NCBI RefSeq assembly: GCF_001905825.1
Contig: NZ_LIVV01000005.1
Span: forward strand, 450,594 to 514,593
Direction of reading: 5' to 3'
DNA length: 64,000 nt
Origin: Streptomyces sp. CB02009
Lineage (GTDB): Bacteria > Actinomycetota > Actinomycetes > Streptomycetales > Streptomycetaceae
The notes beneath the pieces are model-generated. The model was not told where the DNA came from. It did not search any database and was given only the letters and a program-made list of their open reading frames with translations. Position numbers and translations under genes: made by a program. This document shows positions 52,613-61,426 of this stretch, one piece after another (the stretch's first letter is position 1; each line of letters begins with the position of its first letter).

Positions 52613-54607
52613 TCACGCTCCGGCGGCGGCGTTGGCGAGGGCGACGGCGACGATCGCCAGGACGACGGAGCCGGCGAGCAGGGCGCTGAGGTAGGTCTGC
52701 ACGTTGCCGGTCTGGGCACGGCGGACGAGCCAGCCGAGCCCCTTCGCGGAGGTGCCCGCGGCGCGGACGTAGGTGTCGACGACCTCGCGGTCCAGGAAGC
52801 GGACCAGGGAGGCGGCGGCGAGGACGGGGCGGACGAACGCCTTCCGGTACACCGCGTCCAGGTGGAAGCCGTCGGCGGCGGGTCCGTGCAGCGGGCCGAG
52901 GAGCGCGCGGCCGGGGTCGGCCGGGTCCCCGGCGGGGTGCGGCAGGCGCAGTGCCTCCGCCTCGACGAGACCGGGGTCGGCGTCCGGGTGGGCCACGTGC
53001 GGGACGGGCGCCTGGGCGGCGGCCGCGGTCGCCGGGGTCCTGGCGGCGTGGGTGCGCCAGATCGCGTACGTGATCACGGCGCCGGCCGCGGCGAGGCCGG
53101 TGCCGAGGACGGCCGTGGTGACGGTCGGGGTGAGCGCGTTCCCGTCGAACCAGTCGTCGAGGTACGTGACGGTCAGGCCGAAGCCCAGGGAGGGGATCGC
53201 GAGCACCCACAGGACCGCCGTCATGGCGATCGGCTGACGCCCGTGTTCGGGGGCCTCGGCGCCCCGGCCGCGGAAGGTCCGCAGCCAGAGGCGGAGCGCG
53301 TACGCGGCGGTGAGGAAGGCGGTCAGCAGCCCGGCGACGAGGACGGTCCAGCCGGCCCCGGCGGGGGCGACGGTCCGCTCGCCGAGCGCGGTGTGCTCGG
53401 CGGCCACCAGGACGGCCTCCTTGGAGAAGAAGCCGGCGAAGGGCGGGATCGCGGCGAGCGCGAGCAGGGCGACGGTCATCGTCCAGTACGCGTCGGGGAT
53501 GCGCTTCGCGAGGCCGCTCATGCGGGACATGGCGGTCAGGGAGTTCGTACCGGCGGCGTGGATGACGGTGCCGGCGGCGAGGAACAGCAGGGCCTTGAAG
53601 GCACCGTGCGAGAGGAGGTGGAAGACGGCGGACCCGCGGTCGCCGACGGCCAGCGCCCCGGCCATGTAGCCGAGCTGGCCGATCGTCGAGTAGGCGAGGA
53701 CCCGCTTGATGTCGTCCTGGGCGAGCGCGGCGAGCGCGGAGCCGACCATCGTGATCGCCGCCATCACGGCGAGCACCGTCATCGCCGCGGCGGAGGCGGC
53801 GAACACGGGCAGCAGCCGGGCCGTGAAGTAGATGCCGGCGGCGACCATCGTCGCCGCGTGGATGAGCGCGGAGACGGGGGTGGGACCGGCCATGGCGTCC
53901 GGGAGCCAGGTGTGCAGCGGGAACTGGGCCGACTTGCCCGCCACCCCGGCCAGCAGCAGCAGCGCGATCACGGTGGGGTGGTCGAGCTCGCCGCGCGCGA
54001 CGGCGCCGAGGACGCCGGTGATCCGGAACGTGCCCGCGTCGGTGGCCAGCGCGAAGAGACCGATGAGGAAGGGGACGTCACCGAGCTTGGTGACGAGGAA
54101 GGCCTTCAGGGAGGCGGCCCGCGCCTCGGGGGTCTCCCAGTAGTGGCCGACGAGGAAGTACGAGCAGATGCCCATGATCTCCCAGCCGACCAGGAGCACC
54201 ATCAGGTCGCCCGAGTAGACGACGAGCAGCATCGCGGAGGTGAAGAGGGAGACGAGAGCGGCGTACGAGGGGTAGCGCGGGTCGTCGCGGAGGTAGCCCG
54301 TCGAGTAGATCTGCACACAGGTCGCGACGACGCCGACGAGGACGGCGACGAGGGCCGCGAAGCCGTCGATGTACAGGGCCAGGTCGATGGGGACCGAGCC
54401 GGTGGGGGTGAGCTGCGTCGCGGCGTCGATCGCCTTCCCGCCGCCCTGCCGTACGGCGACGACCACGGCCAGGACCGCGGCGGCGACGGTGGGCAGCACC
54501 GCCAGCGGGCGGACGTAGCCGGGGGCGGAGCGGCCGAGCAGGAGTCCGGCGACGGAGCCGAGGAAGGGGAGGAGGGGGACGAGGACCGCGAGGGTCGTGG
54601 TGGTCAC
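52613..54607 (-). CDS. nuoL: NADH-quinone oxidoreductase subunit L
   Basis: A 664-residue distal antiporter-like subunit with about 16 TM helices and a C-terminal lateral-helix region. Conserved motifs are VGWEIMGICSYFLVGHYWE, KSAQFPLHTWLPDAMAGPTPVSALIHAATMV and KRVLAYSTIGQLGYM. A loop near residues 515-570 (ARTPATAAAAQAPVPHV...) is Ala/Pro-rich. The ATG overlaps the nuoK stop. Confidence 0.96.
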   Translation of the reverse strand: MTTTTLAVLVPLLPFLGSVAGLLLGRSAPGYVRPLAVLPTVAAAVLAVVVAVRQGGGKAIDAATQLTPTGSVPIDLALYIDGFAALVAVLVGVVATCVQIYSTGYLRDDPRYPSYAALVSLFTSAMLLVVYSGDLMVLLVGWEIMGICSYFLVGHYWETPEARAASLKAFLVTKLGDVPFLIGLFALATDAGTFRITGVLGAVARGELDHPTVIALLLLAGVAGKSAQFPLHTWLPDAMAGPTPVSALIHAATMVAAGIYFTARLLPVFAASAAAMTVLAVMAAITMVGSALAALAQDDIKRVLAYSTIGQLGYMAGALAVGDRGSAVFHLLSHGAFKALLFLAAGTVIHAAGTNSLTAMSRMSGLAKRIPDAYWTMTVALLALAAIPPFAGFFSKEAVLVAAEHTALGERTVAPAGAGWTVLVAGLLTAFLTAAYALRLWLRTFRGRGAEAPEHGRQPIAMTAVLWVLAIPSLGFGLTVTYLDDWFDGNALTPTVTTAVLGTGLAAAGAVITYAIWRTHAARTPATAAAAQAPVPHVAHPDADPGLVEAEALRLPHPAGDPADPGRALLGPLHGPAADGFHLDAVYRKAFVRPVLAAASLVRFLDREVVDTYVRAAGTSAKGLGWLVRRAQTGNVQTYLSALLAGSVVLAIVAVALANAAAGA

Positions 54608-55008
54608 GCGGTGGCCTCGGCCTTCTCGCCGGTGGGCGTGTCGTCGGTGGTCGGACCGTCCTCGGCCGCGGTGTCCTCGGCCGCGGTGTCCCAGGGCTGC
54701 GGCGGCTCCGCCGTGTCACGGAGCCGGTCGATGTCCGCGGTGCCCCTGTTGCGGTGGACCATCAGGACGATCGCGAGGCCGATGCCGATCTCCGCGGCGG
54801 CGATGGCGATGGTGAAGAGGGTCAGGGCCTGACCGGCGTGCAGGGTGTCACGGAGCCAGACGTCGAAGGCGACCAGGTTGAGGTTCACCGCGTTGAGCAT
54901 CAGCTCGACGGACATCAGGACGAGGATCGCGTTGCGGCGGGCGAGGACGCCGTACACGCCGATGGCGAAGAGGAGGGCGGCGAGGACGGCCGGGTAGGCG
55001 AGGTGCAT
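54604..55008 (-). CDS. nuoK: NADH-quinone oxidoreductase subunit K
   Basis: A 134-residue subunit with three TM helices; the conserved SVELMLNAVNLNLVAF carries the membrane glutamate of the proton path. The usual NuoK is about 100 residues; here a hydrophilic tail (DIDRLRDTAEPPQPWDTAAED to EKAEATA) adds about 35. The start at ATG 55008 overlaps the nuoJ stop and the stop overlaps nuoL. Confidence 0.94.
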   Translation of the reverse strand: MHLAYPAVLAALLFAIGVYGVLARRNAILVLMSVELMLNAVNLNLVAFDVWLRDTLHAGQALTLFTIAIAAAEIGIGLAIVLMVHRNRGTADIDRLRDTAEPPQPWDTAAEDTAAEDGPTTDDTPTGEKAEATA

Positions 55009-55619
55009 CAGCGCTGCTCCTCCTTCTTCCTGCGGGAGAGCACGATGGCACCGACCAGGGCGGCGAGGAGAAGCACGGACAGCGCCTCGAACGGCAGCAC
55101 CCAGTGCCGGAAGAGGATCTCGCCGGTCGCCGCGGTGGATCCCTGCACGGCTCCGTCGAGGTCGATCCAGGTCGTACGGAACGCGTCGACGACCACCCAG
55201 ACGAGCGCGCCCGCGGCGGCGAGCGCGACGGCCGCGGCGACCGGTCTGTTGCGGGAGTCGGCGTCCGGTGAGTGGCCGATGGGGGCCTTGGTGAGCATGA
55301 GCCCGAAGAGAAGGAGGACGACGACGGAACCGACGTAGATCAGGACCTGGACCCAGGCGATGAACTCGGCCGTCAGGAGCAGGTACTCGACGGCGAGCCC
55401 GCCGAGCGCCACGACCAGCCAGAGCGCGGCGTGCACGAGCTGGCGGGTGGTGACGGTGACGAGGGCGGCGCCGAGGGTGACGAGGCCGACCAGGAGGAAG
55501 GCGATCTCGACGCCGGTGGGCGAGAGGAAGCCGTGGGTCTGCTGGTTCAGCACGGGCTGCTCGGCGGCCTGCTGAGCGGCCTGCTGGGCGACGTGCTGAG
55601 CGGCGGCGGCAAGGATCAC
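55008..55619 (-). CDS. nuoJ: NADH-quinone oxidoreductase subunit J
   Basis: A 203-residue membrane subunit from GTG 55619, overlapping the nuoI stop. Five TM helices are expected; EFIAWVQVLIYVGSVVVLLLFGLML contains the conserved pi-bulge helix region of NuoJ. The N-terminus carries an Ala/Gln-rich stretch (AAAAQHVAQQAAQQAAEQ) not seen in the usual family members. Confidence 0.94.
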   Translation of the reverse strand: MILAAAAQHVAQQAAQQAAEQPVLNQQTHGFLSPTGVEIAFLLVGLVTLGAALVTVTTRQLVHAALWLVVALGGLAVEYLLLTAEFIAWVQVLIYVGSVVVLLLFGLMLTKAPIGHSPDADSRNRPVAAAVALAAAGALVWVVVDAFRTTWIDLDGAVQGSTAATGEILFRHWVLPFEALSVLLLAALVGAIVLSRRKKEEQR

Positions 55620-56281
55620 GGCTGGTCCCCCTCGGCCTGGTCCTGAGCCTCGGCCTGGGTCTGGGTCTGGGTCTGGGTCTGGGCCTCGGCCTGGGCGGCG
55701 GCCTCGGCTTCGGCCTCGGCTTCGGCCTCGGCTTCGGCCTGGGCGGCGGCTGCTGCGGCTTCGGCCGCGGCGGCCTTCTCGGCTGCCTTGCGGGCGGCCG
55801 CGATCTCCTTCGGCTCCTCCGCACCCGGGTCGAGGGCGGGCGGCTCGGGAACCGTCCACATCCACTCGCGCAGCTTGTCCCGCTCGTGGGTCAGCTCGTG
55901 GATGTCGGTCTCCGCGTACTCGAACTCGGGCGACCAGAACAGCGCGTCGAACGGGCACACCTCGATGCAGATACCGCAGTACATGCAGAGGGAGAAGTCG
56001 ATGGCGAAGCGGTCGAGGACGTTCCGGCTGCGCTCGCGGCCCCCGGGGGCGGCGGCCGGGACCGTCTCCTTGTGGGAGTCGATGTAGATGCACCAGTCGG
56101 GGCACTCACGGGCGCAGAGCATGCAGACCGTGCAGTTCTCCTCGAACAGCCCGATGACCCCGCGGGTGCGGGGCGGCAGCTCGGGCTGCACGTCCGGGTA
56201 CTGCGCGGTGACGGTCTTCCTCGTCATCGTGCGGAGGGTGACGGCGAGGCCCTTGGCGAGGCCGGAGCCGGGAATGGCCAT
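55616..56281 (-). CDS. nuoI: NADH-quinone oxidoreductase subunit I (8Fe ferredoxin)
   Basis: A 221-residue subunit holding two [4Fe-4S] clusters: CTVCMLCARECP (from about residue 50) and CMYCGICIEVCP (from about residue 98), which pass electrons toward the quinone site. Residues from about 158 onward form an Ala/Glu tail with a Gln-Thr repeat (AEAQTQTQTQTQAEAQ), absent from typical NuoI. The ATG shares one base with the nuoH stop (TAATG). Confidence 0.95.
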   Translation of the reverse strand: MAIPGSGLAKGLAVTLRTMTRKTVTAQYPDVQPELPPRTRGVIGLFEENCTVCMLCARECPDWCIYIDSHKETVPAAAPGGRERSRNVLDRFAIDFSLCMYCGICIEVCPFDALFWSPEFEYAETDIHELTHERDKLREWMWTVPEPPALDPGAEEPKEIAAARKAAEKAAAAEAAAAAAQAEAEAEAEAEAEAAAQAEAQTQTQTQTQAEAQDQAEGDQP

Positions 56282-57249
56282 TACTGGATCGCCACCTTCA
56301 CGATGCCGGTGAGCGCGATCTGCGCGAGCGCGAGCGGGACGAGGGTCGTCCAGGCGAGCTTCTGGAGCTGGTCCTCACGGAGGCGCGGGTAGCTCACCCG
56401 CAGCCAGATCACGACGAACGCGAGGATCGCGGTCTTGAGGAGGGTCCAGACCCAGCCGAGACCGTCCGCGCCGAAGGGCCCGTGCCAGCCGCCGAGGAAC
56501 AGGACGGTGGTGAGGCCGCACAGGACGACGATGCCGGCGTACTCGGCGAGCAGGAACAGCGCGAAACGGAGACCGGTGTACTCGGTGTACGCACCGAAGA
56601 TGATCTCCGAGTCGGCGACGGGCATGTCGAACGGAGGCCGCTGCAGCTCGGCGAGGCCCGCCACGAAGAACACGAGGGCGCCGACGATCTGCCAGGGCAC
56701 CCACCACCACTCGAAGGCGTTGAGGATGCCGGGCAGCGAGACGGTGCCGGCGGCCATCGCGACGGAGGCGGCGGCGAGGAGCATGGGGAGCTCGTACGCG
56801 AGGAGCTGGGCGGCGGTACGGAGCCCGCCGAGCAGCGAGAACTTGTTCGCGGACGCCCAGCCGGCCATCAGGCTGCCGAGGACACCGACGCCCATCACGG
56901 CCAGCACGAAGAAGATGCCGGCGTCGACGACCTGGCCGACGGCGCCCTCGCTCGGACCGATCGGGATCGCGACGAGGACGAGGAGGTACGGGAGGAGGGC
57001 GACCGCCGGAGCGAGCTGGAAGACCCGCCGGTCGGCGTCCTTCGGGACGACGTCCTCCTTCTGCGCGAACTTCACCCCGTCGGCGACGAGCTGCGCCCAG
57101 CCGTGGAACCCACCGGCGTACATGGGGCCGAGGCGGCCCTGCATGTGGGCCATGACCTTGTGCTCGGTCTGGCCGACGACGAGCGGCAGGACGAGGAAGA
57201 CGGCGAAGACGACGAGGAGCCGGAGGGCGACGTCGAGTACGTCGTTCAC
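56281..57249 (-). CDS. nuoH: NADH-quinone oxidoreductase subunit H
   Basis: A 322-residue membrane subunit that forms the quinone entry channel. Conserved blocks are EHKVMAHMQGRLGPMYAGGFHGWAQ, RPPFDMPVADSEIIFGAYTEYTGLRFALF with the charged quinone-site residues, and WVWTLLKTAILAFVVIWLRVSYPRLREDQL. It starts at GTG 57249, overlapping the nuoC-type stop (GTGA). Confidence 0.96.
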   Translation of the reverse strand: MNDVLDVALRLLVVFAVFLVLPLVVGQTEHKVMAHMQGRLGPMYAGGFHGWAQLVADGVKFAQKEDVVPKDADRRVFQLAPAVALLPYLLVLVAIPIGPSEGAVGQVVDAGIFFVLAVMGVGVLGSLMAGWASANKFSLLGGLRTAAQLLAYELPMLLAAASVAMAAGTVSLPGILNAFEWWWVPWQIVGALVFFVAGLAELQRPPFDMPVADSEIIFGAYTEYTGLRFALFLLAEYAGIVVLCGLTTVLFLGGWHGPFGADGLGWVWTLLKTAILAFVVIWLRVSYPRLREDQLQKLAWTTLVPLALAQIALTGIVKVAIQ

Positions 57250-58901
57250 GCGGGATCGCCTCCGGCGGGGGTGGTGGGGTCGGTGGGGCGGGTGACCCCG
57301 GTGGGGCCGCTAGTGCCGGTGGGGCCGCTTGCCTCGGTGGAGCCGTTAGCCCCGGTGGGGCCGTCCTCGGGCGGGGCGCCGGGGGCGGTTCCGGGCGCGG
57401 GCTCGGTTCCGGGCGCGGGCTCGGTTCCGGGCACAGGCTCGGTTCCGGGCACAGGCTCGGTTCCAGGCGCAGGCTCGGTTCCAGGCGCCGACTCCTCCGG
57501 GGTCTCCCGCTCGGGCGCGGGCTCGGCGTCAGGCGCGGGCTTGGGCGCGGGCTTGGACGCCGACTCCGGCACAGGCGCGGCCTCAGGCGCGACCTCGGCC
57601 TCGGGCGCGGCCTCAGCATTGGGTCGAGACGAAGGCTCGGGCGCGGCCTCGGCCTCGGGCCGCGACGAAGGCTCGGGCGCGGCCTCGGGCTCCGGCGCTG
57701 CCGGGGTCTCCGGTGCCGCCGCGGGCGGCGGAGGCGTCGGCTCCTTGTCGAAAGCCGGGCGGGCGTGGTGCCAAGGAGCGTCCGAGCTGCGGGTACGCGG
57801 GGGCGCGGCCTCCGCGCGCGGCGCGGGGCCGTCCGGGGGCGCCTGGCTCGCGGAGCCGTCGGCGGCCGAACGGGTCCGGCGCGGCGGGCGCCCCGCCGGC
57901 GGGGTCTCCGACTCAGGGGTGCCAGGCGTCTCCGGACTCGACGCCGCCTGGCTCGCCGAACCGTCCGCCGCCGAGCGGGTCCTGCGCGGCGGGCGACCCG
58001 CCACCGGCGGGGTCTCCGACTCAGGGGCGCCCGGCGTCTCCGGACTCGACGCCGCCTGGCTCGCCGAACCGTCCGCCGCCGAGCGGGTCCTGCGCGGCGG
58101 GCGGGCCGCCGCGGTCGGAGTGTCGGTCGGCTCCGGGGCGCCGGGCGTCTCCGGACTCGCCGTCGCCTGGCTCGCCGAGCCCTCCGACACCGAGCGCGCG
58201 CGGCGCGGTGGGGTGCCCGCGGCCGGGGCTTCCGGCTGGGTCGCCGAGCCCTCCGTGACCGAGCGGGTCCGGCGGACCGGGCGGTCGCCCGCCGCCGCGC
58301 GGGCCGGGCGGGCCGGCGCCGGGGGCAGCTGGCCCTTCAGGGGCCCCCATTCGTTGGGGTCCGGGACGCCCGGGGGAAGCATCTGGCGGCGCTTCGGGCC
58401 GCCGTCGTGCGACTCGCCCGGTTCCTTCGCGCCCGGCCACGCCTTCGCGACCCGGGCCGCGAGGACGAAGTCCTTGCGCAGCGGGTGGCCCTCGAAGTTC
58501 TCCGGGAGGAGCAGCGGCACCAGGTGCGGGTGGCCGGTGAAGTCCACGCCGAACATCTCGTGGGTCTCGCGCTCGTGCCAGCCCGCGCCCGCGTACACGC
58601 CGATCGCCGTGGGCAGGACGGGAGCCGCGTGCGGGACCGTTGTCCGGAGCAGGAGGCGGCGCGGACGCCCCTCCCCCACCGCGGCCACGTGGGCGCAGAC
58701 CCGGAAGCCCGTGCCCGGCTCGTCGACCGCGCTCAGCCAGTCGAAGTAGGTGCATCCGAGGGTGTCCCGGGCCGTTTCGAGCGCCGCGATCCACGAGCCC
58801 GGCGGGACGTCGACGGTCAGCAGGTCGTACGCCTGCTCCGCCGTCGCCTCCTCGCCGAAGACCTCCGTCACGGAGCCGGGGAGGGAGTCGTACGCCGTCA
58901 T
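57246..58901 (-). CDS. nuoC: NuoC subunit with about 370-residue repetitive disordered extension
   Basis: A 551-residue protein. Residues 1 to about 180 are the 30-kDa NuoC domain: CTYFDWLSAVDEPG and the signature ERETHEMFGVDFTGHPHLVP, then FEGHPLRKDF. The rest is a low-complexity Pro/Ala/Glu/Ser tail. It first has five units around R(T/A)RSxx(D/E)GSA(S/T)Q, the last three nearly identical and 35-36 residues apart, then EPSSRP repeats and five GTEP(A/V)P repeats. No NuoD, E, F or G sequence is present in the tail. The ATG overlaps the nuoB stop and the stop overlaps nuoH, so the long tail is truly in frame. The tail's role is unknown. Confidence 0.9.
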   Translation of the reverse strand: MTAYDSLPGSVTEVFGEEATAEQAYDLLTVDVPPGSWIAALETARDTLGCTYFDWLSAVDEPGTGFRVCAHVAAVGEGRPRRLLLRTTVPHAAPVLPTAIGVYAGAGWHERETHEMFGVDFTGHPHLVPLLLPENFEGHPLRKDFVLAARVAKAWPGAKEPGESHDGGPKRRQMLPPGVPDPNEWGPLKGQLPPAPARPARAAAGDRPVRRTRSVTEGSATQPEAPAAGTPPRRARSVSEGSASQATASPETPGAPEPTDTPTAAARPPRRTRSAADGSASQAASSPETPGAPESETPPVAGRPPRRTRSAADGSASQAASSPETPGTPESETPPAGRPPRRTRSAADGSASQAPPDGPAPRAEAAPPRTRSSDAPWHHARPAFDKEPTPPPPAAAPETPAAPEPEAAPEPSSRPEAEAAPEPSSRPNAEAAPEAEVAPEAAPVPESASKPAPKPAPDAEPAPERETPEESAPGTEPAPGTEPVPGTEPVPGTEPAPGTEPAPGTAPGAPPEDGPTGANGSTEASGPTGTSGPTGVTRPTDPTTPAGGDPA

Positions 58902-59479
58902 GCCCCGGCTCCCGGTCGCTCCACCAGCGGGCTCGTCAGCTGCGCGACCGACGCGCCGCCGGTGCTCGCGTACCGCTCGGCGAGGCTCTCCCGCGCGATC
59001 TTCTCCTGGAGCTTGAGGATGCCCTGGAGGAGCGCCTCGGGGCGCGGCGGGCAGCCCGGCACGTACACGTCGACGGGGATGATCTGGTCGACGCCCTTGG
59101 TGACCGAGTACGAGTCCCAGTAGGGGCCGCCGCAGTTGGAGCAGGCGCCGAAGGAGATGACGTACTTCGGCTCGGGCATCTGCTCGTAGAGGCGCTTCAC
59201 CGCCGGAGCCATCTTGTCCGTCACGGTGCCCGAGACGATCATCAGGTCGGCCTGGCGCGGGCCCGGCGCGAAGGGGATCACGCCGAGCCGGATGAAGTCG
59301 TGCCGGGCCATCGACGCGGCGATGAACTCGATCGCGCAGCACGCGAGCCCGAAGTTGAAGACCCAGAGGCTGTAGCGGCGGCCCCAGTTCAGGACCACCT
59401 TCATCGGCTCGGGGGCCAGGCGGGCCAGCGGGCCCAGCTTCGGAGCGGGCAGGGGTGTGGGCAGGGGTGTTACGTCCAT
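58898..59479 (-). CDS. nuoB: NADH-quinone oxidoreductase subunit B
   Basis: A 193-residue subunit that binds the terminal N2 [4Fe-4S] cluster through the tandem cysteines in FGLACCAIEFIA, the cysteine in GACSNCGGPYW and the one in VPGCPPRPEALLQ. The start at ATG 59479 lies 10 bases inside the nuoA end. The frame continues upstream across nuoA but those codons are not NuoB-like. Confidence 0.95.
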   Translation of the reverse strand: MDVTPLPTPLPAPKLGPLARLAPEPMKVVLNWGRRYSLWVFNFGLACCAIEFIAASMARHDFIRLGVIPFAPGPRQADLMIVSGTVTDKMAPAVKRLYEQMPEPKYVISFGACSNCGGPYWDSYSVTKGVDQIIPVDVYVPGCPPRPEALLQGILKLQEKIARESLAERYASTGGASVAQLTSPLVERPGAGA

Positions 59480-59880
59480 GCCAGGACGCCCTTCTTGTAC
59501 GCGTAGAGCAGCCCCACGGCCAGGAAGCCGAGGAAGACGAACATCTCGACCAGGGTCGTGGCGCCGTAGCCGGGCGCGGCGAAGACCGTCGCCCAGGGGA
59601 AGAGGAACATCGAGTCGACGGCGAAGATGACGTAGAGGAAGGCGTACACGTAGTAGCGGACCTGGGTGTGCGCCCAGCCCTCCCCCACGGGGTCGACACC
59701 GCACTCGTACGTGAGGAGCTTCTCGGGCGTCGGCACGACAGGCCTCAGCAGTCGGCCCGCGCCGAACGCCACGGCGACGAAGAGCACGCCGACGACGGCG
59801 AGCAGCCCGACGACGGAGTACGTCTGGAAGTAGTCCGCCGCGCCCGTCGCGTCGGCCGCGACAACGGTCGGTTCCCGCAC
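59470..59880 (-). CDS. nuoA: NADH-quinone oxidoreductase subunit A
   Basis: A 136-residue three-TM subunit from GTG 59880. It shows KLLTYECGVDPVGEGW with the loop cysteine at the quinone site and YYVYAFLYVIFAVDSMFLFPWA. It is the first gene of a ten-gene nuo operon (A,B,C,H-N) divergent from a sensor kinase gene; the 289-base divergent region must hold both promoters. Confidence 0.95.
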   Translation of the reverse strand: MREPTVVAADATGAADYFQTYSVVGLLAVVGVLFVAVAFGAGRLLRPVVPTPEKLLTYECGVDPVGEGWAHTQVRYYVYAFLYVIFAVDSMFLFPWATVFAAPGYGATTLVEMFVFLGFLAVGLLYAYKKGVLAWT

Positions 59881-59918
59881 GTCCGTCCGCCCCTCGGTCT
59901 CGGTGTCTCATGAGTCAC

Positions 59919-59947
59919 TTCTGTACGCACGCGAGTCTAGGCCCTGC
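59919..59947 (-). promoter_or_regulatory. Possible nuo operon promoter
   Basis: On the - strand, TAGACT (near 59937-59932) lies 17 bases after CTTACG (near 59960-59955), upstream of the nuoA start. The -35 match is poor, so this is only a suggestion. Confidence 0.25.
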
Positions 59948-60169
59948 TAAAGAGACCGTAAGCAGTCGCGTGGGCACGGTCCTCGGCCGGTGCTCGGGCG
60001 GTGCTCTCCCGAGCCTCGCTCGGTCCTCGTACGGGACCGGCGGGGGCCGGAGAGCGGGGCCGGGGCGGGGCCGGACAGAGCCTGGTGGGGCCTGGTGGGG
60101 ATATCCCCCCTGCGGCTCACCCACCTCCCCCATGGCGTCGCGCGGTCCCCGACCGGCAGGCTGGGGAGC

Positions 60170-61363
60170 ATGACCGCCGATCTTGATCCCGCCGCGTCCT
60201 CCGGGGCCGCCGTCGCCCCGTCCCCGCGACCACGTCCGCCCAAGCGCACCGCGTACGGGAAGGAGACCTGGAAGGAGCTCGTCTTCCTCCTCTCCAATCT
60301 CTTCACCGCACTGGTCGGTTTCGTCTACGCGGTCGTGAGCGTGCTCCTCGGCGTGGGCCTCTCCGTCACCGTCATCGGGCTCCCGCTGCTCGCCCTCGGG
60401 CTCGGCGGGGCGCGCCTCATCGGCCGGTCGGAGCGGGCGCGGGCCCGGGCGCTGCTCGGGGTCGCGATCGCCGAGCCGTCCCCGCTGCCGTCGCGCGGCG
60501 GCTTCTTCGGCTGGCTGTGGAGCACGCTGAAGGACCCGGTGGCCTGGCGGACGCAGCTGTACGGGCTGATCCGGCTGCCCTGGGGGATCGTGACGTTCAC
60601 GGTCGCGCTGGTCTCCCTCATCGTTCTCTGGCCCGTACTGCCCTTCCTGTCCCGGGGCATGGCCAGCGCCGACCGGGGCATGGTCCGGGGCCTCCTCTCC
60701 CCCTCCGACGAGCTGGAGCGGCGGATCGCCGAGCTGGAGTCGGACCGGGGTGTCGTCGTCGACACCGCGGCGGCGGACCTGCGGCGCATCGAACGGGACC
60801 TGCACGACGGGGCGCAGGCGCGGCTCGTGGCGCTCGCGATGGGGCTCGGCCTCGCGAAGGAGAAGCTCCTCGACGATCCCGAGACGGCCGCGGCGATGGT
60901 CGACGAGGCGCACGGCGAGGTGAAGCTCGCGCTCCAGGAACTGCGGGACCTCGCCCGGGGCATCCACCCGGCCGTCCTCACCGACCGGGGGCTGAGCGCC
61001 GCGCTGTCGTCGGTGTCGGCGCGCTGCACGGTGCCGGTGAAGGTGACGGTGGATCTGTCCGAGCGGCCGGCGGAGGCGATCGAGGGCATCGCGTACTTCA
61101 CGGTGTCGGAGCTGCTCCAGAACGTCTCGAAGCACGCGCGGGCACGGTCGGCGTCCGTGGACGTGTGGCGGGCCGAGGACCGGCTGCTGCTCCAGGTGCG
61201 GGACGACGGGACGGGCGGCGCCCGCTTCGACGGCGGCACGGGCCTCGCGGGCCTCGCGGAACGGCTCGGGGCGGTGGACGGCCTGCTCGTCCTGGACTCC
61301 CCGGAGGGCGGCCCGACGACGGTGACGGCGGAACTGCCGTGGCGGTCGCGCCCGAAGGCGTGA
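60170..61363 (+). CDS. NarL-type sensor histidine kinase (paralogue 1)
   Basis: A 397-residue kinase. The N-terminal sensor region has four hydrophobic segments (LFTALVGFVYAVVSVLLGVGL; VTVIGLPLLALGLGG; LPWGIVTFTVALVSLIVLWPVL), as in the Streptomyces putative sensor domain. The HisKA_3 box holds the phospho-acceptor H212 in RIERDLHDGAQARLVALAM. The HATPase domain has an N box (LLQNVSKHARA) and G boxes (RDDGTGG, GTGLAGLAERL). ATG 60170 follows GGGGAG. There is no adjacent regulator of its own; a terminator follows. Confidence 0.9.
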   Translation: MTADLDPAASSGAAVAPSPRPRPPKRTAYGKETWKELVFLLSNLFTALVGFVYAVVSVLLGVGLSVTVIGLPLLALGLGGARLIGRSERARARALLGVAIAEPSPLPSRGGFFGWLWSTLKDPVAWRTQLYGLIRLPWGIVTFTVALVSLIVLWPVLPFLSRGMASADRGMVRGLLSPSDELERRIAELESDRGVVVDTAAADLRRIERDLHDGAQARLVALAMGLGLAKEKLLDDPETAAAMVDEAHGEVKLALQELRDLARGIHPAVLTDRGLSAALSSVSARCTVPVKVTVDLSERPAEAIEGIAYFTVSELLQNVSKHARARSASVDVWRAEDRLLLQVRDDGTGGARFDGGTGLAGLAERLGAVDGLLVLDSPEGGPTTVTAELPWRSRPKA

Positions 61364-61392
61364 CGGGGTAAGCGGCGGCCGGGGCGCGCGGT

Positions 61393-61425
61393 CCGGACCT
61401 GCCGGACCTGCCGGACCTGCCGGAC
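61393..61425. repeat. 9-bp tandem repeat CCGGACCTG, 3.7 copies
   Basis: Three exact copies of CCGGACCTG (61393-61419) and a partial fourth in the non-coding gap between the two kinase genes, directly before a terminator hairpin. Probably replication slippage without function. Confidence 0.7.
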
Positions 61426-61426
61426 G

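Noticed and set aside
51533..54832. A 1099-codon + strand frame across nuoL and nuoM
   Set aside because: Gly/Asp/Glu/Arg-rich shadow of the antisense strand; the nuo genes are unambiguous.
57246..58340. Possibility that the NuoC tail hides a degenerate NuoD
   Set aside because: The tail is pure low-complexity repeat; no NuoD motifs such as the HRGxEK block are present in any frame.
57246..59699. NuoC frame extended upstream across nuoB to 59699
   Set aside because: The upstream codons read Arg/Ser/Pro shadow sequence; NuoC starts at ATG 58901 overlapping the nuoB stop.
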